Positions 1 through 7,434 of a stretch of 64,000 nt of DNA are shown one piece after another (position 1 is the stretch's first letter; the number at the start of each line of letters is the position of its first letter). Made by a program: the position numbers and the translations under genes. This DNA comes from JBJXGE01 sp046154185 (GTDB lineage: Bacteria; Planctomycetota; UBA8108; UBA1146; JAJFFE01): assembly GCA_046154185.1 (NCBI GenBank), contig JBJXGE010000035.1, positions 42,792 to 106,791 on the forward strand, written 5' to 3'. The notes under the pieces are model-generated. The model did no database searches. It was not told the origin of the DNA and worked only from the letters and a program-made list of their open reading frames with translations.

Positions 1-456
1 GTAGACCGGCGTGATCAGCAGCACGAGATGCTCGAGCAACGCGCGGTGCTCGCCGGCGGCGAACTCGCGCAGCAAGACTTGCGCGGCCTCTTTGCCTTCC
101 ACTTCGCCGCCGTGAATATTTGCCTGGAGATAAATGACCAGCTTGCCGGCACGCCGCGCATCGCTCGCGTTCGCGACCGGTGGGTGGCTGACGATGACGA
201 GCGGCGACTCGCGCCCGTGCGTCGAAAGTCCGAGTCGTTCGACCGCGAAGGGCGCGCCGCGCGTGAGGAGCGCCGACAAAAAACCGCGCACGTCTTCGAG
301 GCTCGACGTCTCACGAAACTCCGAAAGCTCCGGACGAGTCGCCGGCAACGGCGCGCCCGTCGACGCGCCGCCCGCGCCCGCTGCGCTCTCGTTGTGAACG
401 AATGCGAGCGCCGCGAGCGCGATGCCGGCGCAGGCGTGGAGCATTTCAGTCCTCAT
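1..456 (-). CDS. M14-type zinc carboxypeptidase, N-terminal part (runs off the left edge)
   Basis: The first 152 codons of a minus-strand gene are present and the frame is open to base 1. The ATG at 456 is preceded by GGAG about 9 bases upstream. The protein starts with a short basic stretch and a hydrophobic segment (residues about 6-20), read as a signal peptide. Residues 115-118 form H-G-G-E inside an N-I-H-G-G-E-V-E-G-K-E-A block, the HxxE zinc-binding signature of M14 metallocarboxypeptidases. The preceding beta-strand (V-I-Y-L-Q-A-N) fits the family. The remaining zinc histidine and the catalytic glutamate would lie beyond the window. Inference: an exported peptidase that trims C-terminal residues or peptidoglycan-type amide bonds; the substrate cannot be told. 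Confidence 0.8.
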   Translation of the reverse strand, partial: MRTEMLHACAGIALAALAFVHNESAAGAGGASTGAPLPATRPELSEFRETSSLEDVRGFLSALLTRGAPFAVERLGLSTHGRESPLVIVSHPPVANASDARRAGKLVIYLQANIHGGEVEGKEAAQVLLREFAAGEHRALLEHLVLLITPVY

Positions 457-579
457 GACGCGCGTCTCCGTTACAGGTAAACCTCAACTCGTGGCAGCGC
501 GACATTACAGCATTTCACTCCGGAGCCCGCCACGCTTGAGACCTGCGCGGCGTGAAGTATGCTCTCGCGTGGAGAACCC

Positions 580-1770
580 ATGAGCCGATTTGATTCGTTG
601 CAAGTTCAAGACTACGAGCTCCCGGCGGCGCTGCTCGCGCGCTTGCAGACGCCAGCGCTCGTGATTCAACTCGATGTCGTACGCGAAAACCTACGCCGCA
701 TGCGCGCGTACCTCGGCGGCGATCTAGCTCGGTGGAGGCCGCATGCGAAGACCACCAAGATCGCCGAAGTCTATGCCGAACTCGTGGCGGTCGGCGTGCG
801 AGCCTTTAAATGCGCGACCACGCGCGAAGCCGATGTGTTGCTCGCGACCATGAGCGCTGCGGGTGTTTCCGACGGTGACGTGCTGCTCGCATATCCAGTC
901 GTTGGGCCAACGCTCGAGCGCGTCGCTGAACTCGCGCGGCGCTATCCCGCGACGCGCGTTTCGATATTGTGCGAGAACGAGGCTGCGCTCGACTCCCTGC
1001 CGGCAAATGTCGGCATCTTCATCGACATCGATCCCGGCATGGGTCGCACCGGCATGCCGGCGAGCGCGCACGACACGCTCCTCGCGATCGCGCGCGCGGC
1101 GCGCGGGAAGTTTCGCGGTCTGCATTGGTACGAAGGGCATCTCCATGGCATGCGCTCGGAGGCGCGCGCGGCGCAGGCCTTTGCGAGTTATGGTCAGTTG
1201 CTCGGGTGTTGGCGGGCGTTGCAGAGCGGCGGCATCGAAGTCGGCGAGATCGTGACGAGCGGCACGTCGACGTTTCGGCAGGCGCTCGCGTTCGCGCCGT
1301 TCGCGAGCGAACTCGGCGCCACGCGTCATCGTGTTTCACCCGGCACGGTCGTGTTTCACGACTATCGATCGGAGTTGGAAATCGATGACGTCGACCTCGT
1401 GCCGGCGGCCGTCGTTGCGACGCGCGTCGTGAGTGCGCCCGGAGAGCGCCGCGTCACGTGCGATGCGGGGTCGAAGTCACTCGCGGCCGAAGCCGGCTCC
1501 CCCTGCGCCTACGTATTGGGTCATCCCGAGTTCGTGCCGCTCACGCCGAGCGAGGAGCACTTGCCGATCGAGGTATCGCGCGGAAACCCGCCGGCCCGCG
1601 GCACGGTGCTGTATCTGGTACCGCGGCACATTTGCCCAACCGTCAATCTCGCGGCGGAGGCAGTCTTGGTGGCGGCCGGTCGCGCGGTTCGAATTGTCCC
1701 GGTCGGGGCCCGGGCGCATGAATTGTTGCTCGATCCCGGCCGGCCGCTCGCCATGGAAACTCGTATGTAA
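580..1770 (+). CDS. DSD1 / D-threonine aldolase family PLP enzyme
   Basis: 396 residues. The ATG at 580 is chosen because GGAGAA lies 7 bases upstream; an in-frame ATG at 559 has no comparable site. The N-terminal alanine-racemase-like barrel contains R-P-H-A-K-T-T-K (residues 53-60); K57 matches the PLP-binding lysine of the family. The C-terminal D-serine-dehydratase-like domain has H350-I-C352 in P-R-H-I-C-P-T-V-N-L, the metal-binding pair, plus a conserved E-E-H-L-P-I block near residue 327. Family members either cleave D-threonine to glycine and acetaldehyde or dehydrate D-serine, using PLP and a divalent metal, in the cytoplasm. Which reaction this one performs cannot be decided from sequence. 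It is monocistronic and divergent from the peptidase gene on its left. Confidence 0.88.
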   Translation: MSRFDSLQVQDYELPAALLARLQTPALVIQLDVVRENLRRMRAYLGGDLARWRPHAKTTKIAEVYAELVAVGVRAFKCATTREADVLLATMSAAGVSDGDVLLAYPVVGPTLERVAELARRYPATRVSILCENEAALDSLPANVGIFIDIDPGMGRTGMPASAHDTLLAIARAARGKFRGLHWYEGHLHGMRSEARAAQAFASYGQLLGCWRALQSGGIEVGEIVTSGTSTFRQALAFAPFASELGATRHRVSPGTVVFHDYRSELEIDDVDLVPAAVVATRVVSAPGERRVTCDAGSKSLAAEAGSPCAYVLGHPEFVPLTPSEEHLPIEVSRGNPPARGTVLYLVPRHICPTVNLAAEAVLVAAGRAVRIVPVGARAHELLLDPGRPLAMETRM

Positions 1771-1989
1771 CTCGGCCCTAGCCCGTGACCAACCGGCCGA
1801 CGTGCGCAAGTGTTGGTCGGAAGCCGGCGTCTGGCAGCCCGAGCAACCCCAAACACCGGGAACTCGCGTCCGTACTTTCGCCGATAACAGTGCTAATGGA
1901 TGACGCGTGAGCCCGGACAGCGCATAATGCGCCGACGTCGCGCAGGGGCTGGCGCGGGAACTTGAAACTCGCAGGAGAGAAGGTAGCGG

Positions 1990-2805
1990 ATGGTTGCGTT
2001 TCGTCGTGCGACTAAAAGGCTAGCGCCGGTCGCTTTGTTGTTTGGACTCGTCTCGGCACTGGGAGTGCTCGCGCCGCGCGTGAGCGAGGCCGGCGAGTCG
2101 AAGTTCGACGCGTCTCACACGGGCAAGATTCCATTCATCATCGGCTACGAGCTTGGCAAGAAAGAAGCCGAGTTCAGCGGCAAGCCGATGTTCGTATTCT
2201 TCACAGCCACGTGGTGAGGGCCTTGTAAGAAGTTGGCCAGTTCGGCCTTCAATAGCGAAGAGCTCGTGAAAGAACTCGAGAATTGGGTGCCGGTGCTCGT
2301 GGACGGCGATACCGAGAAACCTGTCCTCGAGAAGTTTGGCGTGCAGGGTTTCCCGACCGTGAAATTCTTCTCGGCGAGCGAGAAACCGCTCGGCGAAATG
2401 GGCGATCGGTCACCTGGTGGAATCATCGCCAAGTTGCAAGCCGGCGTGAAAAGCCTCGGCAAGATCCAACTGACGAAGGCTTACTCGAAGCTCAAGAAGG
2501 CGCGCGCGAGTCTCGATAAAGCGCTCGCCAAGAAGGGCAACTACAAAGCCGCGCTCGCGGAGATCGCCGAGATCGAGAAGATCGGTCACCAAGGCGTCGA
2601 CTTCCAGTTCGCGATGAAAGAGCGCGCGAAGATTGCGGAGATCGCCGCGAAGGAGCTCGAGGAGGCGAAGGGTCTCATCGAGTCCAACCCCGCCAAGGCG
2701 AAGACTGCGCTCGCGAAGATCAAGAAAGACTTCGAAGGAATTCCGGCGTCCGAAGAGGCTGGCAAGGCGCTGGCCGATCTCGAGAAGAAGGAAGCGGGCG
2801 GGTAG
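1990..2805 (+). CDS. Thioredoxin-like exported selenoprotein (Sec-Gly-Pro-Cys), TGA read through
   Basis: 271 residues if the TGA at 2215-2217 is read as selenocysteine (U76). The start has a GGAGAGAAGG purine run upstream. Residues 1-34 look like a signal peptide ending near V-S-E-A. The fold follows: M-F-V-F-F-T-A-T-W75-U76-G-P-C79-K-K, then V-Q-G-F-P-T-V-K-F-F with the cis-proline of thioredoxins. Read as a stop, TGA would leave a 75-residue stub ending one residue before the catalytic cysteine and a headless thioredoxin fragment in the same frame. After about residue 155 comes a Lys/Ala/Glu-rich helical extension of roughly 115 residues, not part of ordinary thioredoxin. A hairpin sits at bacterial SECIS distance after the TGA. 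Family knowledge: the first Cys of CGPC is the attacking nucleophile, so Sec there should raise reactivity. The alternative is a Cys-to-stop mutation. Confidence 0.85.
2216..2250 (+). promoter_or_regulatory. Candidate bacterial SECIS element of the thioredoxin-like gene
   Basis: Directly after the TGA, GGCC (2235-2238) pairs with GGCC (2244-2247) around the five-base loop AGUUC. G is the second loop base, and the loop begins 21 bases after the TGA. GAA (2229-2231) can pair with UUC (2248-2250) below a three-base bulge. An alternative seven-pair stem joins 2216-2222 to 2244-2250. The distance and the early loop G agree with the published bacterial SECIS consensus; the fold is by eye only. Confidence 0.6.
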
Positions 2806-2828
2806 TCGTTCGCTACTCGGTCTGCACG

Positions 2829-2879
2829 GCAGCGACTTCTAGTGTGCGATTCGCACCTGGAAGTCGCTGCTGTTATTTT
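2829..2879 (+). terminator. Rho-independent terminator of the thioredoxin-like gene
   Basis: An 11-base perfect stem (2829-2839 with 2860-2870) encloses a second five-pair hairpin (2844-2848 with 2852-2856) and is followed by TGTTATTTT. It lies 23 bases after the TAG of the gene and overlaps the stop codon of the converging uracil-DNA glycosylase gene. That the transcription unit ends after the second half of the thioredoxin frame supports one continuous gene across the TGA. Confidence 0.75.
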
Positions 2880-3634
2880 CGGCGCCGGTGATCGGGACCG
2901 CTGCTCGCGGGTTCCGCAGCAAACTCGATCCCGAGCGCGCGCAGGTCGCGCTCGGCTTGCTCGCTCCAACCGCGATTGGCGGCCGGACTCGCGGGGCTCG
3001 GGTGAAGCATGCGGCCGAAGCGCTCGATCGTCGAATGACCGGCGAGCGCTCGGCGCGCGCGCTCTTCAGCAAACGCGCCGATGCCGACGACAATCGACGG
3101 TCGCACACACTCGACGACGCGGGCGAGCGCGAGATCGCACGCCGCATAAAGCGGCGCGCATTCGCTCGCGGGCAATTTATCGGGCGTTCGATTCGCGCCG
3201 CGCTCCTCCATGAACACGAGTGGGCAGTAATTGTGGACGAAGAAGCGCGCGAAAAAACGCGTCGGTGTGCCAAAGCGCGCTCTTGCCCAACCCCACAGTC
3301 GCCGGCCGCTCACTTCGCTGCGCGCGCAGCTAAAGCCGGTGATCGGCCGCTTCGGATGTTCAACGGCGGGTCGCGCGACGGCGGCCTTGATCCCGAGCCA
3401 ATTCCGCACCGCGGCAACTTCGCCGAACGGCACGCCGGTTTGCGCCATGCCGTATGGGCCCGGGTTCATGCCGATCAATAACACGTCCTTGCGACCGGCG
3501 CCGTAGCGCTCGAGAAATTCGCGGTGCGATTCCCACGCGTATCGGAGCGGATTGTAAACATGAGTGATGGGCGCGCCGAAGCGCAGCGAATCGACGGCAT
3601 CGGCGAGGGCGAGTGAAACTTCCGTGAGCTGCAT
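2873..3634 (-). CDS. SMUG1-type uracil-DNA glycosylase
   Basis: 253 residues. The start at 3634 begins the recognisable domain; the frame is open further to 3727, but that would overlap the neighbouring gene. Signature blocks are G-M-N-P-G-P-Y-G-M-A-Q (55-65) with T-G-V-P-F-G next to it, G-F-S-C-A-R-S-E-V-S-G near residue 100, N-Y-C-P-L (135-139) and H-P-S-P-A-S-P-A-A-N (211-220). These are the water-activating, base-stacking and minor-groove loops of single-strand-selective monofunctional uracil glycosylases. The enzyme would remove uracil and oxidised pyrimidines from DNA, starting base excision repair. It converges on the thioredoxin-like gene and lies 59 bases downstream of the HEAT protein gene. 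No unusual residues were seen in the motifs. Confidence 0.93.
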   Translation of the reverse strand: MQLTEVSLALADAVDSLRFGAPITHVYNPLRYAWESHREFLERYGAGRKDVLLIGMNPGPYGMAQTGVPFGEVAAVRNWLGIKAAVARPAVEHPKRPITGFSCARSEVSGRRLWGWARARFGTPTRFFARFFVHNYCPLVFMEERGANRTPDKLPASECAPLYAACDLALARVVECVRPSIVVGIGAFAEERARRALAGHSTIERFGRMLHPSPASPAANRGWSEQAERDLRALGIEFAAEPASSGPDHRRRK

Positions 3635-3693
3635 GCGCGTCGTTGTAGCGAAGCGCCGCGCGCTTGTCAGCGTTACGCTGAGAGATTCGCCAA

Positions 3694-4455
3694 TTATTTG
3701 GCTGGTGCTGGCAGCGCGGCGGACCACCGCGCCGCGGCGCGCTCGAGTTCGCGCGGTGTCGCGTCGGCGCGATACGGCAGGCGCACGGCGGTGAGATCGC
3801 GCAGGAGTTCAATCGCATTCTCGCGGACAAAGATGTCGGAGTCCGTGAGCGCCGACACGGCGACGGGGATCGCGCGCTCATCGTCCAGAGCGAGGAAGAT
3901 GCGGAAGACCGCGCGCCGAACATTTTCGTTCGAGTGCTTCGCGGCTTCGATGAGGTGCGGCACCGCCGGCTCTCCGATTGCGATGAGATGGGACTCAGCG
4001 CGCCAGCGATTGCGCGAGCGTTGGCGATTGAGTTCGCTGATATGAAAGTCGATGAGTGCGCGCAGTTCTTGCGCTCGCGCGAGCGCCGCCCGTTCGCGCG
4101 AGCGCTCGGCGCGCGTTACGATCGCCGGCTTCGGCTCGGCGCTCAGTACCTCGGCGGGGTTCTGCGCCGCCGGGGTCGCGTCGGGCAGCGTCACCGTGCC
4201 GACTTTGGCTTCGATGCTCTGGACGCTCGTGCGCGCGAGTCGCACGATGCCAAGGCCAGCGAAGTCGATGACAACTTCGTCGTCGTTCGAATCGGCAGAG
4301 AGATTACCTTGAATTTGCGCGCCGTTGTTGAGAACGAAGACGTGCGAAGTCTTGATCGTGTCGGCCTGCAAGCCGCTGCTGCTCAAGACGATCCACGCGC
4401 CGAGTGCCAGCGCTCCGAGGCACAATGCGGTAGTCAAAGACCACGACGACGACAT
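3694..4455 (-). CDS. Exported or membrane-anchored HEAT-repeat protein
   Basis: 253 residues. One N-terminal hydrophobic segment (about residues 8-30) is a signal peptide or anchor. Residues 35-90 form a small beta-rich region (F-V-L-N-N-G-A-Q-I-Q-G-N-L, then V-V-I-D-F-A-G-L-G), reminiscent of domains that sense or present a short surface. A charged Arg/Ala/Glu helix follows. Residues 155-235 hold two HEAT-type helical pairs (A-I-G-E-P-A-V-P-H-L-I-E-A-A-K; D-S-D-I-F-V-R-E-N-A-I-E-L-L). HEAT repeats usually mediate protein contacts. No catalytic motif is visible, so a scaffold role is the most that can be said. It may be co-transcribed with the downstream uracil-DNA glycosylase. Confidence 0.75.
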   Translation of the reverse strand: MSSSWSLTTALCLGALALGAWIVLSSSGLQADTIKTSHVFVLNNGAQIQGNLSADSNDDEVVIDFAGLGIVRLARTSVQSIEAKVGTVTLPDATPAAQNPAEVLSAEPKPAIVTRAERSRERAALARAQELRALIDFHISELNRQRSRNRWRAESHLIAIGEPAVPHLIEAAKHSNENVRRAVFRIFLALDDERAIPVAVSALTDSDIFVRENAIELLRDLTAVRLPYRADATPRELERAAARWSAALPAPAK

Positions 4456-4616
4456 GCGTTGAACTCCAATGGTGCGAACTGTGTTGCGATCCGAGCATGC
4501 GGGCGAAGCCCAGGTTCCGTGCCCACAGTTCTTATCACTGGCTGACCGACTGTCAACGTGCGGGATCGCTAGGACTCTGTTACCGTAGTGCGCGCACGAG
4601 CATAAATTTGGTGACC

Positions 4617-4991
4617 ATGGACAACTCCGCTTTCAATAAAAAGCTCGGCATCGTCGCGGAGGACCTCGCCGACGGCAGCGTGCGACTCACGCTCGAGGTC
4701 GACGCGTCGTTCGCGAACGACATCGGCGCGATCCACGGCGGCGTCGCCGCGACCCTGCTCGATGGCGCGATGGGACGCGCGTGCTGCCGCACGCTGGCAC
4801 CCGGCGAGGGCTGTGCGACCGTGCATCTCTCCGTGCAATATCTCGCATCGGCGGAGGGCCGCCTCACCGCGATCGGCCGCCTCGCACGCCGCGTCCGCCG
4901 CATCGCGTTCATCGATGGCGAATGCACCCGCGCCGACGGCGTTGTCGTCGCCCGGGCGCAAGGCACTTGGGCTATCGTGCCGAAGCCTTGA
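4617..4991 (+). CDS. PaaI-type hotdog-fold thioesterase
   Basis: 124 residues from the ATG at 4617; in-frame codons before it are unlike the family. The hotdog signature is A-I-H-G-G-V-A-A-T-L-L-D-G-A-M-G (38-53): the H-G-G turn leads into the central helix with D49, the position of the catalytic acid in PaaI-like enzymes. The later strand V-H-L-S-V-Q-Y-L fits the substrate-tunnel strand. Family members hydrolyse aryl- or acyl-CoA thioesters in the cytoplasm, usually as dimers or tetramers. The substrate is unknown. The benzoyl-CoA genes of this window are 5 kb away and not obviously linked. Confidence 0.88.
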   Translation: MDNSAFNKKLGIVAEDLADGSVRLTLEVDASFANDIGAIHGGVAATLLDGAMGRACCRTLAPGEGCATVHLSVQYLASAEGRLTAIGRLARRVRRIAFIDGECTRADGVVVARAQGTWAIVPKP

Positions 4992-5048
4992 TCGTGCTTC
5001 CGCGTTCGGCGGCGAACGAGGAAGACGATGTGTCGACGAGCACGGCCT

Positions 5049-5939
5049 TCATCGCGAGTCACGTGTGAGCGACATGATTTCGTCTGTTGTCATCGAAACG
5101 TCGGCCCGGTCGCACAGACGCCTCACGGTTGCTTGCCCTCGGATTTCGCCACGTCCTAACGCATGAACAACCGTGTCGTGCGCCCGCGTCGTCAAAGTCG
5201 CCCTCGTTTCTTGCGCAGGCGAAATCGGATCCGCCATCGCGACTTCGACTTGCAAGCCGCGCAGTCCCAACACTCGCCAGACGTGCGACGCGAAAACGTG
5301 GTCTTTCCAATACGCGACGTGCTCGGCGATGTTGACGCTGGGATCGGCGCACGACCAGCGGAGGGCGATCGGCAGGACGCGCGCGGGCGCGTCGATGGCG
5401 GCTTGCGTGAGCGAGGAGTGAAACGGCATCACGCTGGCGCCGCCGGACGACGTGCCTTCGAGGAAGACGCACACGCTGTGGCCGAGGGCGAAGCGTTCGC
5501 GCATTTGGTCGATGACGATGGGGATCGCGCGGCGCGCCGCGCGTTGAACACCGATCCCAGCGCTCAGTCGGAAGAGCGAGCCGATCGCGGGCCAGCGCGC
5601 CATTTCTGCTTTCGCGACGAAGAAACATTTGAAAACACTGCCGACGGCGAAGACGTCGAGATAGCCCAAGTGGTTGGGCGTGATGAGGAAACTGCCGGGC
5701 GGGATCGCGCCGTGCACTGCGACACGGATGCCGATGATCGCGACCATCGCGCGCTGCCAGCGGCGGCCCCAGTCGAGTGCCAAGCGATAGCGCGCGCGAC
5801 GGGTCGGACGGAGCGTGCGAAGCGCGAGGTATGGAACCAGGAGCGCGAGCGTCGTCGCGACGATGGCCCCGAGTCGCGCCGTGGCGAGGACCGGGCGGTG
5901 TCGGGGTTTCGTCTGCAGTTGCTCGCCGGTTGAACTCAT
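5049..5939 (-). CDS. 1-acyl-sn-glycerol-3-phosphate acyltransferase-like (PlsC/LPLAT family)
   Basis: 296 residues. The start at 5939 is supported by GGAGAA about 10 bases upstream; an in-frame upstream ATG at 6089 would overlap the divergent gene. A hydrophobic segment (about 22-42) precedes the acyltransferase domain. Motif I is N-H90-L-G-Y-L-D95, the H-x4-D catalytic pair. The F-L-E161-G-T-S block matches the phosphate-binding E-G-T motif. The family transfers an acyl chain from acyl-ACP or acyl-CoA to lysophosphatidic acid or related lipids at the membrane. The exact acceptor cannot be inferred. It is convergent with the thioesterase gene on the left. Confidence 0.87.
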   Translation of the reverse strand: MSSTGEQLQTKPRHRPVLATARLGAIVATTLALLVPYLALRTLRPTRRARYRLALDWGRRWQRAMVAIIGIRVAVHGAIPPGSFLITPNHLGYLDVFAVGSVFKCFFVAKAEMARWPAIGSLFRLSAGIGVQRAARRAIPIVIDQMRERFALGHSVCVFLEGTSSGGASVMPFHSSLTQAAIDAPARVLPIALRWSCADPSVNIAEHVAYWKDHVFASHVWRVLGLRGLQVEVAMADPISPAQETRATLTTRAHDTVVHALGRGEIRGQATVRRLCDRADVSMTTDEIMSLTRDSR

Positions 5940-6076
5940 GCGCAGCGATTCTCCGCGGTCGGCGCGCGAACGCAACCGCGCCTGCGCGCGCGGCACTTGC
6001 CGGATGCTGGCCGTTTCGGGTAAGAGTGCGCGATTAGGAATAAACAATTCGACGTGCAGAGAGAGGACCGCCGAAC

Positions 6077-6514
6077 ATGGCCGAACCACGCCCGACGATG
6101 AGTGACGCGGAGCTTGCCATCAAACTTTACGACCTGCGGCGCGAGGCGGTCATGCGCGAATCGCGCACCGCGATCAACAGCAAGTTTTGGCCGAAGACCT
6201 TCGAAGATGTCGTGGCCGTCGTGTCGCGGCCCGAGGATCCGCTGAACGCGCCGTTTCGTCAGGTCTCGAGCTATTGGGAAATGGTCTACGGGATGGCCCG
6301 CCACGGCATCACGCACGCCGACTATCTCATGGAGAACAACGGAGAGGGTTTGTTCCTGTTCGCGAAGCTGCGTCCGCACCTCGAGCGCTTTCGCAAAGAG
6401 TATTCGCCCCTCGCGTTTCAGAACGCCGAATGGGTCGCGACTCAGTCAAGCGAAGGCCGCCGCCGCTTCGAGTTCTTCTCCGCACGCGTGCAGAAGATGC
6501 TGGCGACGAAGTAG
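6077..6514 (+). CDS. Hypothetical protein, 145 residues
   Basis: I do not recognise this family. It has no signal peptide or membrane span, is helix-rich, and contains several Trp/Tyr residues (S-S-Y-W-E-M-V-Y; A-E-W-V-A). Residues 28-60 (S-R-T-A-I-N-S-K-F-W-P to S-R-P-E-D-P-L-N) could be a short regulatory or binding segment. A GAGAGAGGA ribosome-binding purine run lies about 10 bases before the ATG. Codon use resembles the surrounding genes, which supports real coding. It is divergent from the acyltransferase gene and 110 bases before a lipoprotein gene on the same strand, so the two could share a transcript. Confidence 0.7.
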   Translation: MAEPRPTMSDAELAIKLYDLRREAVMRESRTAINSKFWPKTFEDVVAVVSRPEDPLNAPFRQVSSYWEMVYGMARHGITHADYLMENNGEGLFLFAKLRPHLERFRKEYSPLAFQNAEWVATQSSEGRRRFEFFSARVQKMLATK

Positions 6515-6624
6515 TGGCAACTCCGAACGCGCGCGGCGCGACGAGCCGAGCGGAACAAGCGGTCTACCTCGTCGATTGCTCGCCGAAGCGAAATCTCAAT
6601 CACCACCACAGAAAGTGGGCTCAC

Positions 6625-7170
6625 ATGCGCATTGGTCGATTCCTCACGCTCGCGCTCTGCACGTTGACTTTGTTCAGTTGTGAAAAAGCCGCGCAGACTC
6701 CAACCACGACGACGCCATCAACCCCGCCGGCCGCGGCCCCAACAACTCCTCCCGCGACGAGCCCACCGGCGAAACCGAGCGCCGTACCTGCCGCGCCCGA
6801 CATGAAGCCTGCGGCCGCCACGCCGCCGGTCGAATCACCCGACGAAACGCCGACCTCGGTCGTGTCGAAGCTCACGGACACCTTAACCAAGATCAAGGAC
6901 TCGGAAGCTGCCAAGGTCGCCGGGGCTCAAGTCGCGTCGCTCACCGATAAATTGTCGAGCCTCATGAAGAAGGTCTCCGAAGTTTCGGCTACCGACGTCA
7001 AATCGTTGGCGGGCGACCTTACCAAGAAGGCGACCGAGGCAGTGAGCCCCGAGCTCAAGGCGGCGTTCAACAAACTATCGGCCGAAATAACGCGAATCAC
7101 GGGCAACACGGATTTGCTCGCGCCACTGCGCCAGAGCATCGACAAGCTCAAAGAACTGCTGCCGAAGTAG
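6625..7170 (+). CDS. Small lipoprotein with Pro/Thr-rich linker and helical C-terminus
   Basis: 181 residues. The N-terminus (M-R-I-G-R-F, then a hydrophobic run ending L-F-S-C19) is a lipoprotein signal peptide with C19 as the lipidated residue. Residues 24-75 are Pro/Thr/Ala repeats typical of an extended linker across the periplasm. Residues 80-181 are predicted amphipathic helix (repeated L-T-D-x-L, K-K-x-x-E patterns). No enzyme motif is present. The frame is open upstream to 6187, but that part only shadows the preceding gene. Inferred role: an envelope spacer or structural lipoprotein. Confidence 0.8.
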   Translation: MRIGRFLTLALCTLTLFSCEKAAQTPTTTTPSTPPAAAPTTPPATSPPAKPSAVPAAPDMKPAAATPPVESPDETPTSVVSKLTDTLTKIKDSEAAKVAGAQVASLTDKLSSLMKKVSEVSATDVKSLAGDLTKKATEAVSPELKAAFNKLSAEITRITGNTDLLAPLRQSIDKLKELLPK

Positions 7171-7226
7171 CGGGCGTTCAGATTGGGTCGACCCTTAGCT
7201 CCTAGCTCGGCCTAACGACAAGTCCA

Positions 7227-7274
7227 CGCGCGGCTTTCGGTCAGCGACCGGCGTGACCGGGCCGCGCGTTTCTT
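7227..7274 (+). terminator. Putative rho-independent terminator after the lipoprotein gene
   Basis: CGCGCGGC (7227-7234) pairs with GCCGCGCG (7261-7268). An inner stem of six pairs (7238-7243 with 7254-7259) stacks on it. TTTCTT follows at 7269-7274. It lies about 55 bases after the lipoprotein stop codon and upstream of the lectin/dockerin gene. Confidence 0.55.
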
Positions 7275-7434
7275 GCGCGCGATCGCCGTCCTCATTGAGA
7301 CGACGCGTCGCGAGGGATAGTATCGGCGTCCTACAAGCCAAGCTCTTTGACTCGGCAGACGTTCGACGTGAGTCGGCGCGTCATCCCGTGGGCTTCCGTT
7401 TCAGTTCGTGTAGAGGGAATGAAGGAGGACGACG

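Noticed and set aside
15..314. A 99-codon Arg/Ser-rich minus-strand frame
   Set aside because: It is a shadow of the M14 peptidase frame, which has a start signal, a signal peptide and an HxxE motif.
1990..2805. TGA reassigned to tryptophan in this genome
   Set aside because: Many genes in the window end with TGA, and the two internal TGAs fall at cysteine, not tryptophan, positions.
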